NCBI GenBank assembly: GCA_041395445.1
Contig: JAWLAO010000003.1
Coordinates: 124,001 to 188,000, forward strand
Reading direction: 5' to 3'
Length of the DNA: 64,000 bases
Origin: Gammaproteobacteria bacterium
GTDB lineage: Bacteria; Pseudomonadota; Gammaproteobacteria; Xanthomonadales; Marinicellaceae
Below the pieces are notes generated by a model. The model ran no database searches. It saw only the letters and a program-made list of their open reading frames with translations, and had not been told where the DNA came from. Positions 37,021 through 46,037 of the stretch are shown piece after piece. Numbering within the stretch: the stretch's first letter is position 1; every line of letters begins with the position of its first letter. Made by a program: the position numbers and the translations under genes.

Positions 37021-37182
37021 AGAGTCCTTTGCACGACTCTATGGCTTTGATAAAACTGATTATAAAATAGTAGATTAAGGCTCGAATCGCAGTCAATAAC
37101 GTGTTATTGACAAGATTTGTAACGCAAAGATGCTGTTTTAGGGTCATGTTTTTCATGTCGTACGAGTCGAGCAAAGGACTCT
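37021..37182. repeat. 162-bp symmetric imperfect palindrome
   Basis: The whole stretch between the convergent mutT and the gene at 37188 is one palindrome centred at 37101.5. The ends match well: AGAGTCCTTTGCACGACTC against the reverse complement of GAGTCGAGCAAAGGACTCT (one mismatch). The centre GTCAATAAC-GT-GTTATTGAC is perfect. Aligning the two 80-bp arms by eye gives about 51 matches, more if G-U pairs are allowed. The element ends in TTTTATTT. It could be a MITE-like repeat or a long structured terminator for both flanking genes. Confidence 0.7.
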
Positions 37183-37187
37183 TTTAT

Positions 37188-37859
37188 TTAGTTAATTCTC
37201 TCCTTGTCTTTGTAGTTATAAATACTAAAACCCGGATTAATCCCCGGTGATTGTCTGAGATTATGTCGTTTGACATACTTATTCATCGCATAATCCCACG
37301 CTTGGGCGATTTGATGTTTAGATATTTTATGAACCTCCATTTTTGAATCGACCAACACTTGTAACATATCTTCTCTCTGGCTTTCATAAAAGTTCTTCCA
37401 TAACATTTTTTTAAAAGATTCTGTGAAATTGGGGATTTGTTCGGGCTTGATACCTTCAACCTGAACCACGTAATTAACAAAAACCTGATGAGTGAGGTCT
37501 TCGGACAAAATATTATTAAACCAATATGTAACCTCCCCATCAAGATAATCTCTCTTTGCTTTTTTTCTTTGCTCATCGGTTAAAGGCGTGGTTGGTGCTT
37601 TAAGTAAAGGGATTTTTTGCGGAATATATGTAGAGTCTATAATTTGGTCTATCTTTTCGATATTATCGTCAACATCCTTAATCAGTTTATCATGTTCATT
37701 GATAAGTTTGTCAGTTCTCTCGATTTCTTTATCAATCTGTTTTAACTCGTTTTCAAGTTCAGCTTTAAGTTTTTCAATCTCTTCCTTGGTTTGTGAGAAT
37801 GAACTAAAAGAAAACAACAACAGACAAATGAGACTCAATTTTTGCATAAAAAACATCAT
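37188..37859 (-). CDS. Secreted coiled-coil protein of unknown function
   Basis: A 223-aa protein with a signal peptide (about residues 1-23, ending SFSSFSQ) and a long charged coiled coil (residues 25-70, rich in EKLKAELENELKQIDKEIER). A globular C-terminal half, residues 90-215, contains DYLDGEVTYWFNNI and AQAWDYAMNKYVKRH. I do not recognise the family. Adjacent ATG codons leave the start uncertain by a few residues. Same strand as comF, 14 bp downstream. Confidence 0.65.
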   Translation of the reverse strand: MMFFMQKLSLICLLLFSFSSFSQTKEEIEKLKAELENELKQIDKEIERTDKLINEHDKLIKDVDDNIEKIDQIIDSTYIPQKIPLLKAPTTPLTDEQRKKAKRDYLDGEVTYWFNNILSEDLTHQVFVNYVVQVEGIKPEQIPNFTESFKKMLWKNFYESQREDMLQVLVDSKMEVHKISKHQIAQAWDYAMNKYVKRHNLRQSPGINPGFSIYNYKDKERIN

Positions 37860-37873
37860 TACTTTTCATTAAA

Positions 37874-38524
37874 TTATAAAGATTTTCGGGCAAAAACCAA
37901 TACCTTAACATCACTGGCACCAGCTATTTTCAGTGTTTTAGCACATTCATTGATAGTGTAACCACTGGTCATGACATCATCAACAAGAATAATTTTGCTA
38001 TGTTTGAGCTCTTTTGTAACCGAAAAAGCTCCTTTTACATTTATTCCTCTTTGGTTGAGTTTGAGTTGAGCCTGCATTTGCGTTTTTTTACTACGTCTTA
38101 ATGAGTTGAAAAGTTTTCGGTTTGATAATCGAGATAACTCCAAAGCAATTTCATAAGCCTGATTGTAGCCTCTTTTGATGAGTCGGGATTGATGTAATGG
38201 AACTGGAAGCAAGACATACTCTTTATCAATCTTATTCAATTCGGGTAATAACAACTCAGCCATTAATTTTGTGACAGCAATGTTTTGACCAAATTTGAGT
38301 GATAAAACCCAATCACTAGCGAGAGATTCATATTTACAGGCATAAAGCACCTCGCTGAAGTTTGGAGTTACGGTTTGACAATGACCGCAAAGGTCGTTAT
38401 CCGTTTGTAATTCGGTTGCACACACCTTACATTGAAACTGAAAACGGGACAGTAACGATTTGCAACCCTCACAAATAGTTTTATTTTGAGAAGTTTTATT
38501 CCGACAAACAAAACAGTAATTCAT
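37874..38524 (-). CDS. comF: ComF family phosphoribosyltransferase-like protein
   Basis: A 216-aa protein. An N-terminal zinc module has CFVC, CEGC, CKVC and CGHC pairs. The C-terminal phosphoribosyltransferase fold has the PRPP loop IILVDDVMTSGYT. PVPLHQSRLIKRGYNQA is typical of ComF. It is needed for DNA transformation in competent species. Divergent from bioC. Confidence 0.9.
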   Translation of the reverse strand: MNYCFVCRNKTSQNKTICEGCKSLLSRFQFQCKVCATELQTDNDLCGHCQTVTPNFSEVLYACKYESLASDWVLSLKFGQNIAVTKLMAELLLPELNKIDKEYVLLPVPLHQSRLIKRGYNQAYEIALELSRLSNRKLFNSLRRSKKTQMQAQLKLNQRGINVKGAFSVTKELKHSKIILVDDVMTSGYTINECAKTLKIAGASDVKVLVFARKSL

Positions 38525-38575
38525 CAGCAGGACGGTTAATGTTAAAATGGCTCGTTTCTATTATGCCATGAACTT

Positions 38576-39385
38576 ATGCCATTAGAGTATCAAGCAATTA
38601 AAAATTCATTTAACAGAGTTGCAAAAAATTATTCTGAAAACGCAGTTTTACAGCAAGAAATTCTCAGCCGCTTGCTGGAAAGGTTGAGCGATGAAAAAAA
38701 AATAAGTGCTGAATTTCAATCAAAAGCTCTTCTTGAGTTGGGTTGTGGACCCGGATGGTCGTTTGAAGAATTACTCAATGGTTTTGCAATTGAGCAGCTA
38801 ACTGCTATTGAGTTCTCAAAAAACATGCTGGCTCAGACTCCTGATTATAAGCAGGTAAAGACAATTCTGTCAGATGTTCACGAACTGCCTTTAGAAGATG
38901 AAAGTCAGGATGTGGTTTTTTCCAATATGATGTTGCATTGGTGCAATGAATCTGATGTTTTTAAAGAAAGTTTTCGAGTGCTTAAGCCTAATGGATTATT
39001 ATTGATGAGTTGCTTGGGAGAAACCAGTTTATTTGAGTTGAAGCAAGCCTGGAGTGAGATTGACAGCAAGGTGCATGTACATGATTTTCCGGCATTACAT
39101 TCACTTGGAGATTTACTGTTAAAAACCGGCTTCACTCAAGTTGTGGTCAACGCAGAGGTGATAACTCTTACCTACGAAAACATTCGTTCTTTAATGAAAG
39201 ATATTAAAGCCTCAGGAGGTCAAAATGCCATGGAAAACCGCTCAAAAGGTCTTATGAGCAAAGAAAAACTTTATCAATTAAACAGAGTTTATGAGCAATT
39301 CCGTGAAGATGGTCGATTGCCCGCAAGTTACGAAATCATATACTTACGAGCAAAAAAGCCGGAACAAGTCATTAAAAAGGTTTAA
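38576..39385 (+). CDS. bioC: Malonyl-ACP O-methyltransferase BioC-like
   Basis: A 269-aa class I SAM methyltransferase. It has KNSFNRVAKNYSENAVLQ at the N-terminus (the BioC-like AFDRAA..Y pattern), motif I LLELGCGPGW, and DVVFSNMMLHWCNE as motif IV-like. BioC methylates malonyl-ACP at the first step of the pimeloyl moiety of biotin. No other bio genes are in the window, so a general methyltransferase cannot be excluded. Its 3' end overlaps hemJ by 14 bp tail to tail. Confidence 0.78.
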   Translation: MPLEYQAIKNSFNRVAKNYSENAVLQQEILSRLLERLSDEKKISAEFQSKALLELGCGPGWSFEELLNGFAIEQLTAIEFSKNMLAQTPDYKQVKTILSDVHELPLEDESQDVVFSNMMLHWCNESDVFKESFRVLKPNGLLLMSCLGETSLFELKQAWSEIDSKVHVHDFPALHSLGDLLLKTGFTQVVVNAEVITLTYENIRSLMKDIKASGGQNAMENRSKGLMSKEKLYQLNRVYEQFREDGRLPASYEIIYLRAKKPEQVIKKV

Positions 39386-39803
39386 AAATCACCAAATATA
39401 AAATTCCTAGCAGAGCAAAAACCGGCATTTCATTAAACCAGCGAAACCACACATGAGAGTGTATTTCATTATTGGTTTTGAAATTGTTGTGAATTTTAAT
39501 ACACCAGAAATGATAAGCAATTAACAAAGCCACTAAAGTCAGTTTGGCATGAAGCCAACCTTGTTTAAAATAAAAGCCACTAAACCCATTAGACATTTTA
39601 TACAAAAACAAAGTCCCGGTAATTAAGACGAAAACTAATGTGAAGTTCATCATTTTTATCAGCCTGTGTTCCATCCCTGACAATAATTCATGATGAGCAT
39701 TTTCTTTGTTGACTGCATGATTGACAAAAAGTCTGGGCAGATAGAAAATTCCTGCGAACCACGAAATTACAAAAAACAGATGAAAGATTTTTATCCAGAG
39801 CAT
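39372..39803 (-). CDS. hemJ: Protoporphyrinogen IX oxidase HemJ-like (CopD family)
   Basis: A 143-aa protein with four hydrophobic helices. The HemJ layout shows His8 in IFHLFFVISWFAGIFYLPR, an MEHRLIKMM segment, GWLHAKLTLV and RWFNEMPVFAL. HemJ oxidises protoporphyrinogen IX using a haem in the membrane. The family is also labelled UPF0093/CopD; the call is based on the conserved helices and length. Confidence 0.8.
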   Translation of the reverse strand: MLWIKIFHLFFVISWFAGIFYLPRLFVNHAVNKENAHHELLSGMEHRLIKMMNFTLVFVLITGTLFLYKMSNGFSGFYFKQGWLHAKLTLVALLIAYHFWCIKIHNNFKTNNEIHSHVWFRWFNEMPVFALLGILYLVIFKPF

Positions 39804-39914
39804 TGAGATTGAGCTTAATTAAAATTACATTTTACCGTAAAAAAAGATTCAGACAACCACGCATTTATTAAAAGTCTTATTTCAACTAAATATTTAATAC
39901 ACTTAACCCAACAG

Positions 39915-39923
39915 TGTTATAAT
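39915..39923 (+). promoter_or_regulatory. Extended -10 promoter for the DUF6776-bactofilin-erpA operon
   Basis: TGTTATAAT is a consensus extended -10 (TG-n-TATAAT) ending 26 bp before ATG 39950. There is no good -35, as is common for extended -10 promoters. It fits the first gene of a three-gene operon. Confidence 0.5.
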
Positions 39924-39949
39924 CGAAACAGCTTTATTTCAAGACAATT

Positions 39950-40663
39950 ATGGGCATTAAACTACCACAATACACTATTGAAGAGTATAAAAAACAACCT
40001 TCTTTTCTGTTGAAGATGGCAATTCCTATTTTTGTTATTGTGAGTTTTTTTGCCGGATACTTCATTAATGCGTATCTATCAGAACACTCAGTTTCAACTT
40101 TAAGTGAGAGGAATATTACCCTCGAAGAAAATATCAGTAAAAAAGATGATAAGATTACACAGTTAGAAACCCAAATTCAGCACTTGATAACCGAACAGCA
40201 GGTCAAACAAGAAGCTCTGATTAAATTGCAAATGGACTACAAGGCAGCCATTAATGAGCATAACAGTTTGAAATCTGATATCAATTTCTACGAAAGACTA
40301 TTGAGCCCTAATGAAGAAAACAAAGGCTTGAGAGTTTTCGAGTCTTCAATCACTGCAATATCCCAAGATTCTTATAGATATAAACTCACACTCGTACAAA
40401 AGCTCGAAAGAGCAAATATTGTTTCCGGGAAAGTGGAAATAATGTTAAATGGAACAAAAGATGGAAAGTCAGAAAGTATAAATATTACAGAGAATCAGGA
40501 TTCAGGGTTTAGTTTTAAGTATTTTAACCATCTAAACTTCACAATTTCGCTTCCGTCAGGTTTTAATGCGCAGGAACTGGTAGTAAAATTATTTCCCCAA
40601 AAATCCAAAACAGTCGAATATAAAGTTGACTGGAACACATTGATAAATTCAGGAGCAAAATAA
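39950..40663 (+). CDS. DUF6776 family membrane-anchored coiled-coil protein
   Basis: A 237-aa protein with one N-terminal membrane span (about residues 22-45, IPIFVIVSFFAGYFI) and a coiled coil (50-105, NITLEENISKKDDKITQLE). A C-terminal beta-rich domain starts around FYERLLSPNEENKGLRVFE, a DUF6776 hallmark. In other gammaproteobacteria it is found beside bactofilin, as here, suggesting a role at the cell envelope. Its stop shares one base with the bactofilin start (TAATG). Confidence 0.8.
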   Translation: MGIKLPQYTIEEYKKQPSFLLKMAIPIFVIVSFFAGYFINAYLSEHSVSTLSERNITLEENISKKDDKITQLETQIQHLITEQQVKQEALIKLQMDYKAAINEHNSLKSDINFYERLLSPNEENKGLRVFESSITAISQDSYRYKLTLVQKLERANIVSGKVEIMLNGTKDGKSESINITENQDSGFSFKYFNHLNFTISLPSGFNAQELVVKLFPQKSKTVEYKVDWNTLINSGAK

Positions 40664-41088
40664 TGTTTAATAGTAAAGAAGCAGTTTCATCAAGCAACGC
40701 TTCATCTAAATCTTCATCGAAACTCGATACCTTGCTGGGTAAAAACACCCAGATAAATGGCGATATCAATTTTAATGGCATCTTACATTTGGATGGTTTC
40801 ATTACCGGAAGTGTCAAAGGCTCTCAAACCGACGATCTTTTAACAATCAGTGAAAGTGGTACGATTGAAGGCAAAATTGAAGTTGCCAATGTTGTTGTCA
40901 ATGGCAAAATCAAAGGTGATATTATCGCCACCGGAAAAATCGAAATTGCAGCAAAAGCGGATATACAAGGAAATATTTATTATCAAAATATCGAAATGGA
41001 AGCCGGATCAAAAATTAATGGTCAACTGATTTATCAGGACTCCAATAAAGCTCCTGACAACAAACCCAAGGAAGAAAAAAAGAAATAA
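40663..41088 (+). CDS. Bactofilin family cytoskeletal protein
   Basis: A 141-aa polymer-forming protein. The central beta-helix repeats are visible: DTLLGKNTQINGDINFNGIL, DGFITGSVKG, GTIEGKIEV, NGKIKGDII, KADIQGNIY and KINGQLIYQ. Disordered tails flank it, as in most bactofilins. It forms membrane-linked filaments that organise cell shape or wall synthesis. Translationally coupled to DUF6776; erpA follows after 4 bp. Confidence 0.93.
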   Translation: MFNSKEAVSSSNASSKSSSKLDTLLGKNTQINGDINFNGILHLDGFITGSVKGSQTDDLLTISESGTIEGKIEVANVVVNGKIKGDIIATGKIEIAAKADIQGNIYYQNIEMEAGSKINGQLIYQDSNKAPDNKPKEEKKK

Positions 41089-41092
41089 TTCA

Positions 41093-41413
41093 ATGATTCT
41101 ATCAGATTCAGCAGCGCAGAAAATTCGGGAGCTTATTCTCGAAGAGCAAAATCCTGATTTAAAACTTCGGGTTTATATCATTGGTGGTGGTTGTTCTGGT
41201 TTTCAGTATGGATTTGCATTTGAAGAGGAAACCGAGGAAGGAGACATGCTGTTCACAAATGATAGCATTACAATGATGGTGGATCCTATGAGTTATCCTT
41301 ATTTATTGGGTTCAACAGTTAATTATATTGAAGACTTGCAAGGTTCCAGATTTGCAATTGAAAACCCCAATGCGAAAACAACTTGCGGTTGTGGAAGTTC
41401 TTTTTCGATTTAA
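41093..41413 (+). CDS. erpA: Iron-sulfur cluster insertion protein ErpA
   Basis: A 106-aa A-type carrier. The three conserved cysteines are in GGGCSGFQYGF and TTCGCGSSF. SDSAAQKIRELI opens the HesB-like domain. It transfers Fe-S clusters to apoproteins such as IspG and IspH. Third gene of the DUF6776-bactofilin operon. Confidence 0.94.
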   Translation: MILSDSAAQKIRELILEEQNPDLKLRVYIIGGGCSGFQYGFAFEEETEEGDMLFTNDSITMMVDPMSYPYLLGSTVNYIEDLQGSRFAIENPNAKTTCGCGSSFSI

Positions 41414-41428
41414 TGATTCAATGAAATT

Positions 41429-42313
41429 ATGAATATGGCAAAGAAAAACATTTATTTCTCAAGTTATAAGCTCGATCGATTTTCACGCCTGCGTGAACGA
41501 GCGGCTCAACTTGAGGAAATGAAAAAAACTCATGATGCTAAATATATTCCTGTTTACCATGGACGCCATATTTACATGGACAAACACTCCAGTTTTTATC
41601 GCCGCAGCAATCCGTTTGAATGTGAATCTGAATGTTTTCTCGGTATGGTTGGTGATCAAATGTGGTATTCATGCCCTTTGAACGACCAACAAGCTCATGC
41701 ACTTGAAAAAGAGGTCGGTAAACAATTCTCTTCATTGAGGCGCTATGCTTTAAAACTGAATGACGAACTGGCTCATATTGCGTTGTACTCGCGAGGCTTG
41801 GATTTATGGCAAAGAAACAATAAGTTTTGCCCAAAATGCGGGACAAGAAACCAAATGACATGGTCCGGTCATAAATTACTTTGTGAAAACAATCACGAGC
41901 AATTCCCACATATCGAACCGGCAATTATTGTTTTGGTGACAAAAGGTGATAAATGCTTATTGGGTCGAAAAGCGGGATGGCCGACCAATGCATACTCAGT
42001 GTTAGCTGGGTTCGTTGAACCCGGTGAAACCATTGAGGAATCCGTCAAGAGAGAAATTCTGGAAGAGTCCAATATCAAAGTTGATAATGTTCGTTACTAT
42101 GGCTCCCAACCATGGCCTTTTCCGGCAGCATTGATGCTGGCATTCACCGCCGAAGCAGAAAACGAAGATATTCGTGTTGATGATGAGCTGGAAGATGTTC
42201 AGTGGTTTACCAGACAACAATTGCAGGAAATGCTCAAAGAAGGCTATGTCACAATTGCACCTCGTTATACCGTTGCACACAATCTCATCGTTGGTTGGCT
42301 GGAAAGCAGTTAA
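41429..42313 (+). CDS. nudC: NADH pyrophosphatase NudC
   Basis: A 294-aa protein. Zinc-ribbon CPKCG is present, but the second half reads LLCENNHEQ, where the usual last Cys is replaced and a His follows. The Nudix box is GFVEPGETIEESVKREILEESN, and the NudC-specific SQPWPFPAALML is intact. NudC hydrolyses NAD(H) and removes NAD caps from RNA. It is followed without a gap by mutM. Confidence 0.93.
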   Translation: MNMAKKNIYFSSYKLDRFSRLRERAAQLEEMKKTHDAKYIPVYHGRHIYMDKHSSFYRRSNPFECESECFLGMVGDQMWYSCPLNDQQAHALEKEVGKQFSSLRRYALKLNDELAHIALYSRGLDLWQRNNKFCPKCGTRNQMTWSGHKLLCENNHEQFPHIEPAIIVLVTKGDKCLLGRKAGWPTNAYSVLAGFVEPGETIEESVKREILEESNIKVDNVRYYGSQPWPFPAALMLAFTAEAENEDIRVDDELEDVQWFTRQQLQEMLKEGYVTIAPRYTVAHNLIVGWLESS

Positions 42314-43129
42314 ATGCCGGAATTACCTGAAGTCGAAACCACCGCCAATGGTATTAAACCTTGGTTGCTGAATAAAACACTCAAGAAAATAAAAGTCCAC
42401 AACCCTTCTTTAAGATGGCGGGTTCCTGAAAATTTAAGCGATAACTTTAAGGGTGAAAAAATCACCAATGTTTTCAGAAGAGGAAAGTATATTCTGATTG
42501 AAACCCAGAAGAATTCCGGGTTAATTATTCATCTGGGAATGTCAGGATCATTAACGGTGATTACTAAAGAGAAACCGCTCTTGAAACACGACCATGTTGA
42601 ATTGATTATGCAAGATGACACTATCATCAGATACAACGACCCGCGTCGTTTTGGTTGTGTTTTGGACTCAGAAGATTTTTCAAAACATCCTTTAATCAGC
42701 AATCTTGGACCAGAACCACTCGGTGATGACTTTACTGCAAAATACCTCAAAGCCAAATCCAAAAACAAATCCCAAGCGGTGAAAAACTTTATTATGGACG
42801 GACATATTGTTGTTGGAGTTGGAAATATTTATGCCAGTGAAGCACTTTTTATCGCAGGCATCAATCCTAAAAAAGCAGCCGGAAAAATTTCACTGCAAAA
42901 ATATAGCACTCTGGTAGATGCTATTAAAAAAGTTCTATCAAATGCAATTGTAGCCGGTGGTACGACACTCAAGGATTTCGTCAATGCTGATGGCAAGCCC
43001 GGGTACTTTTCTCAGCAACTGAATGTTTATGGCAGAAAAGATAAAAATTGCCGTCACTGCAATCAACCAATCAAGCAAATAATCCAAGGTCAAAGAAGCA
43101 CATTCTATTGTCCGAAGTGTCAAAGATGA
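42314..43129 (+). CDS. mutM: Formamidopyrimidine-DNA glycosylase MutM (Fpg)
   Basis: A 271-aa DNA glycosylase/AP lyase that removes 8-oxoguanine. The N-terminal PELPEVETT gives catalytic Pro2 and Glu3. RRGKYILIE holds the conserved Lys. HLGMSGSL and VGVGNIYASEALF are family motifs. The C-terminal zinc finger is CRHC-x16-CPKC. Coupled to nudC: both limit oxidative damage together with mutT. Confidence 0.96.
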   Translation: MPELPEVETTANGIKPWLLNKTLKKIKVHNPSLRWRVPENLSDNFKGEKITNVFRRGKYILIETQKNSGLIIHLGMSGSLTVITKEKPLLKHDHVELIMQDDTIIRYNDPRRFGCVLDSEDFSKHPLISNLGPEPLGDDFTAKYLKAKSKNKSQAVKNFIMDGHIVVGVGNIYASEALFIAGINPKKAAGKISLQKYSTLVDAIKKVLSNAIVAGGTTLKDFVNADGKPGYFSQQLNVYGRKDKNCRHCNQPIKQIIQGQRSTFYCPKCQR

Positions 43130-44010
43130 GATTTTTTGGCTCTCTTTTTAACAGTTGCCAAATAAACACCAAACAGTACCATTCCTAATCCAATAATGTC
43201 CATTTTGCTCATGGGTCGATAGAAAAACAGAACATCCCAAAGCATTGACAATGCCGGTTGTAACAGCAGTAAAACCCCGACAATTGATGTCGATAATTTC
43301 GGCATGGATTGTGTGATTAGCAACCAACCGATTACTTGACAAAAAACACCAAGAATTAGTAATGAAACCCAAGCCTGTGTATTTGGTAAAACAATATCCA
43401 GGCCTTCAATTGTCAATTCTGCAAACAGAATTAGTGCGGTGAAAATTGACGTAATCCCTAAGTTGGCAATAGCAGACAAGCCACTTTCATCAGTTTGCAC
43501 ATGGCGAAGTGAAAGCATAAACCCGGTATAGGCAACCGCAGTGAGAATACCATAAATAACTCCCAACTGATAATCACCAGTCAAGTCTGACCAGTTGATT
43601 CCAACCATTAAAAACAACCCTGTCATGGTTGAAATTAAACCAATAAAAAAAGTCAGTCTAATGATTTCACGATAAAACAGATATCCGGCTAGTGCCATGA
43701 AAAAAACCTGAAAATTTCCGAGAACTGTTGCTAAACCCGGGCCAACAAAAAAGATGCTGCGATGCCAGAAGAACAAATCACAAGCAAAAAAGAAACCGGC
43801 TAAAAACAACCAAAGTAAATGTTTTGTGTTGTGCCAAAGTCTTAAACGTTGAATAAAACATATAGCCAACAATACTGTTCCGCCAATAAACATCCGATAA
43901 AAGCCGGAAACACTCGGTGCAACAGCGGCCGTTTTCACCCACACTGACGATGTGCTGATAATAATAGCAGCCACAAGCATTTTGATAGTGTATTGTGATT
44001 GGTTTGTCAT
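43120..44010 (-). CDS. EamA/DMT family transporter
   Basis: A 296-aa membrane protein with about ten helices in two EamA repeats. FYRMFIGGTVLL is the typical first-repeat motif; IANLGITSIFTALILFAEL and GVLLLLQPALSMLWDVLFF are in the second. These proteins export metabolites such as amino acids; the substrate is unknown. It overlaps the 3' end of mutM by 10 bp and is divergent from the GGDEF gene. Confidence 0.88.
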   Translation of the reverse strand: MTNQSQYTIKMLVAAIIISTSSVWVKTAAVAPSVSGFYRMFIGGTVLLAICFIQRLRLWHNTKHLLWLFLAGFFFACDLFFWHRSIFFVGPGLATVLGNFQVFFMALAGYLFYREIIRLTFFIGLISTMTGLFLMVGINWSDLTGDYQLGVIYGILTAVAYTGFMLSLRHVQTDESGLSAIANLGITSIFTALILFAELTIEGLDIVLPNTQAWVSLLILGVFCQVIGWLLITQSMPKLSTSIVGVLLLLQPALSMLWDVLFFYRPMSKMDIIGLGMVLFGVYLATVKKRAKKSHL

Positions 44011-44163
44011 ACTTATTATGTTGTGACTAGATTTTAAAAACTGAATGATACAACAAATGATTAACTAACCAAGTTAAATAATGAGTTTTTGTTTTTTTGT
44101 TGTGATTTGATGGAGTTCAATAGTTTTTTCGGTATATTAGCTATCGGATATCGGGAAATTTTT

Positions 44164-46023
44164 ATGAGAGTGATTTATAAATTTGTTTTTGTAGTTGCAA
44201 TGCTAACACATGGTTTTTTTGTGAATGGAGCACAAAATACACAACTGGCTCCAATTTATAGAGAACTCAATCAGCAAATAGGAAACAATCCAAAAATCGC
44301 GTTGGAGCAACTACAGGCAATAGATATTTCCAGAGCTGACAATTTGACTAAGGCCCAGCATTATTACACTTTTAGCCAACTCTATTTGAGTTTAGTTTAC
44401 CCTCAAAAAGCTCTCGAATATGCCAATCAAGCACTGATTTTAGTTGATGAAATGAGCCAAACATGGTTCTGGCATAGAATCAACCTAGCAAAGTCACAAG
44501 CGTTAGATGTTTTAAATCGGGCAGATGAAGGTTTGCCTTTGGCATTAGCAGCATCCGCTTGGATGAAAGAAAATTACAGAGAATACTATGTGGACTCTCT
44601 TATTGCTGTCGGCTATTTATATAACACTCAGGGCAAGCACTCTGAGGCACTAAAGTCTTTTATGCTGGCCTATGAACTTGCCCCGGTTTCCGGAGATTTC
44701 ATGACCAAAGGGTCAATTGCCGGAAGCATTGCTCTTGTTTATGAATATCGAAGCGAGAATGAGTTGAGTATCCCATTCTTTCAGGAGTCAGTTGAATATC
44801 AAAGAAAAACCAAGAATTTATTGGAGTTATCTATTTCATTGTATGGTTTGGGACGAGCAAATAACAATATTGGCAATAGGGATTTGGGTCAATCACAATT
44901 GCAAGAGTCGTTGGAAATTTCCCGAAAAATCGACGATAGACAAGGAGTTGCCTATGCTTTGAATGAATTGGCTTTGATAGAGCTTCAAAATAAAAACTAT
45001 GAACAGGCGTTGCAAATGTATTCTGAAGCGTCTGAAATTTTTGCTGATGGGGGAAGTGTTTCCAAGGCTTGGGATTCGTTAGACTCACTTGCTGAAGTTT
45101 ATATAAAAATAGGCGATGTTGAAAAAGCTGAGAATGCTTTTAAAAGGTCTCTTACATATCTATCGCCTGATAAAATGCCAACTCAATCCATGAAGTCACG
45201 AGAACAGAAAGCTATGATATTGGCCGCAAAAGGACAGTATCAGGAGGCCTACGAATTGCTCGAAAGCACTTATGTTTTAAAACAAAAATACCTATCAAAA
45301 CAAAGTACTGAAAAACTTCATGAACTACGAGCCAGATATGAGCTTGAAAGTAAAGAAAAAGAAAACCTGTTACTAGCAGGAGAAAACGAAAAAAATAAAT
45401 TTATATTGTTCAGAGAAAAAAAGGAAAACCAAATACTTTGGTTAGGTATCATTATAGCCGGGACGATTGTATTTTTCTTAATCTTGCTGGCTCATAATTC
45501 CAGACAACAGAAAAAGGAGCTGCAAAAATTAGCTCACACAGATGGTCTAACAGGATTATCAAACCGCTTACATATTATTGAGTATCTCGAAAAAGAAAAG
45601 CAATCGCTAGGCAAAGGAGAAAAACTTTATTTGTGTATGGTTGACTTAGACTACTTCAAGAAAATTAATGATAAATTTGGTCATGTTGTCGGCGATCAAG
45701 TTTTAGTAGAGTTTGCGAAATTGTGTCAGCGTTTTATTCAAAAGCCCGATAAAGTTGGAAGACTGGGAGGAGAAGAGTTTTTAATCATTCTGCATCAGTG
45801 TAATGAAAAACAAGCCTACGAAAAAGTGCTCTTGCTCCATCAAAATATGTTTCAAATTGCAGATGAGTTAAAGCTAAGCCAAGATGTAATCAGCTTTTCT
45901 GCCGGTTTGGGTTTCTGTGAAAAGGATGATGAGCTTGAATTACAGTTGAAAAAATCCGATGATGCGCTCTATCAGGCAAAAAACCAAGGAAGAAATAAAA
46001 TAATATTGGCTAAAATAAAATAA
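44164..46023 (+). CDS. Periplasmic TPR sensor diguanylate cyclase
   Basis: A 619-aa protein from ATG 44164 with GGGAAA upstream. A signal peptide (MRVIYKFVFVVAMLTHGFFV) is followed by a long TPR solenoid in the periplasm (about residues 60-390; units such as ALNELALIELQNKNYEQAL QMY). A membrane span (ILWLGIIIAGTIVFFLILL) leads to a cytoplasmic GGDEF domain with DGLTGLSNRLHII, VDLDYFKKINDKFGH and the active site GRLGGEEF. The I-site RxxD is QKPD, not canonical. It would make c-di-GMP in response to periplasmic signals. Confidence 0.9.
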   Translation: MRVIYKFVFVVAMLTHGFFVNGAQNTQLAPIYRELNQQIGNNPKIALEQLQAIDISRADNLTKAQHYYTFSQLYLSLVYPQKALEYANQALILVDEMSQTWFWHRINLAKSQALDVLNRADEGLPLALAASAWMKENYREYYVDSLIAVGYLYNTQGKHSEALKSFMLAYELAPVSGDFMTKGSIAGSIALVYEYRSENELSIPFFQESVEYQRKTKNLLELSISLYGLGRANNNIGNRDLGQSQLQESLEISRKIDDRQGVAYALNELALIELQNKNYEQALQMYSEASEIFADGGSVSKAWDSLDSLAEVYIKIGDVEKAENAFKRSLTYLSPDKMPTQSMKSREQKAMILAAKGQYQEAYELLESTYVLKQKYLSKQSTEKLHELRARYELESKEKENLLLAGENEKNKFILFREKKENQILWLGIIIAGTIVFFLILLAHNSRQQKKELQKLAHTDGLTGLSNRLHIIEYLEKEKQSLGKGEKLYLCMVDLDYFKKINDKFGHVVGDQVLVEFAKLCQRFIQKPDKVGRLGGEEFLIILHQCNEKQAYEKVLLLHQNMFQIADELKLSQDVISFSAGLGFCEKDDELELQLKKSDDALYQAKNQGRNKIILAKIK

Positions 46024-46037
46024 AGAGAGAGAGCTTC

